Below are positions 63,898 to 64,000 of a stretch of 64,000 nt of DNA, in pieces (the stretch's first letter is position 1; each line of letters starts with the position of its first letter). The notes beneath the pieces are model-generated. The model did no database searches. It had not been told where the DNA came from and was given only the letters and a program-made list of their open reading frames with translations. The stretch lies in assembly GCA_965277835.1 (NCBI GenBank), contig OZ255841.1:2046001-2110000 (forward strand), given 5' to 3'. Source of the DNA: Arcticimaribacter sp965277835 (GTDB lineage: Bacteria; Bacteroidota; Bacteroidia; Flavobacteriales; Flavobacteriaceae). The position numbers were made by a program, and so were the translations under genes.

Positions 63898-64000
63898 TTA
63901 ACTCAAATATTGTTAGCCCCAATCTTTTTATAGCTAGAGTATTCATTTGAAATAGAAAAATGAAGTGCGTTTAAAACGTACATTAATAAAACATATAAAA

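Overview
The window looks like a chromosomal segment of a marine member of the Bacteroidetes, most likely Flavobacteriaceae. The evidence is the AT-rich DNA, the start codons without Shine-Dalgarno sites, several promoters of the TTG-N18/19-TAnnTTTG type, a SusC/SusD pair, surface-lipoprotein signals of the C-x-K-D type, a class II ketol-acid reductoisomerase, and a complete alginate-degradation locus. Genus and species cannot be fixed from the sequence alone. Nothing here looks like a plasmid, a phage or an insertion sequence. I found no transposase, integrase, rRNA or CRISPR array.

Layout. 1-2.5 kb (minus): a membrane Fe-S protein cut by the window edge, behind an FAD/NAD(P) oxidoreductase. 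2.6-5.8 kb: an SRPBCC protein, a YifB/ComM ATPase, a small lipoprotein and a secreted protein. 5.9-9.4 kb: a 5-oxoprolinase operon (NRAMP-like transporter, pxpA, pxpB, pxpC). 9.5-12.1 kb: an unknown membrane protein, a nitroreductase and a scoA gene without scoB. 12.2-16.7 kb: a 1519-residue lipoprotein with about 12 Ig-like repeats, followed by about 1.1 kb without genes. 17.8-24.5 kb: the isoleucine/valine operon ilvD-ilvB-ilvN-ilvC-ilvA. 24.5-28.3 kb: an AddA-like helicase-nuclease (minus) and Mn-type superoxide dismutase. 28.4-32.4 kb (minus): purN, rnhA, a PfkB kinase and an unusual PurF paralogue. 32.5-35.9 kb: acpP-fabF, rplS with a probable leader RNA, and icd.

36.2-53.8 kb is the alginate utilisation locus. 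One unit encodes PL6 and PL17 lyases and the cupin KdgF. The next encodes SusC, SusD, a PKD-domain surface protein, a PL7 lyase, a FadR/GntR regulator, an MFS hexuronate transporter, a DEH reductase, KDG kinase and KDPG aldolase. Together they give the full route: surface PL7 cleavage, SusCD import, periplasmic PL6/PL17 trimming to unsaturated monomer, KdgF conversion to DEH, inner-membrane transport, reduction to KDG, phosphorylation, and cleavage to pyruvate and glyceraldehyde 3-phosphate. Twelve-base palindromes (TTGG-N4-CCAA type) at an exact 13-base period lie in front of both the PL6 and susC units. At susC they overlap the predicted -7 element. They are very probably the operators of the encoded GntR regulator. 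A convergent heparinase-I-like lyase lipoprotein closes the locus.

54-64 kb is housekeeping: murQ with a small membrane protein, thrS-infC-rpmI-rplT (infC apparently starting at ATA), dnaB, a DUF1801 protein, a SpoU RNA methyltransferase, mutS, tRNA-Gly(GCC) and tRNA-Leu(TAA).

Most of the window is ordinary chromosomal content. The items most worth following are the 13-base-period operator arrays, the giant cysteine-paired repeat lipoprotein and the InlB-type module it shares with the 52.5 kb lyase, the NRAMP-like protein lacking metal-ligand residues in the oxoprolinase operon, the orphan scoA, and the rplS leader.
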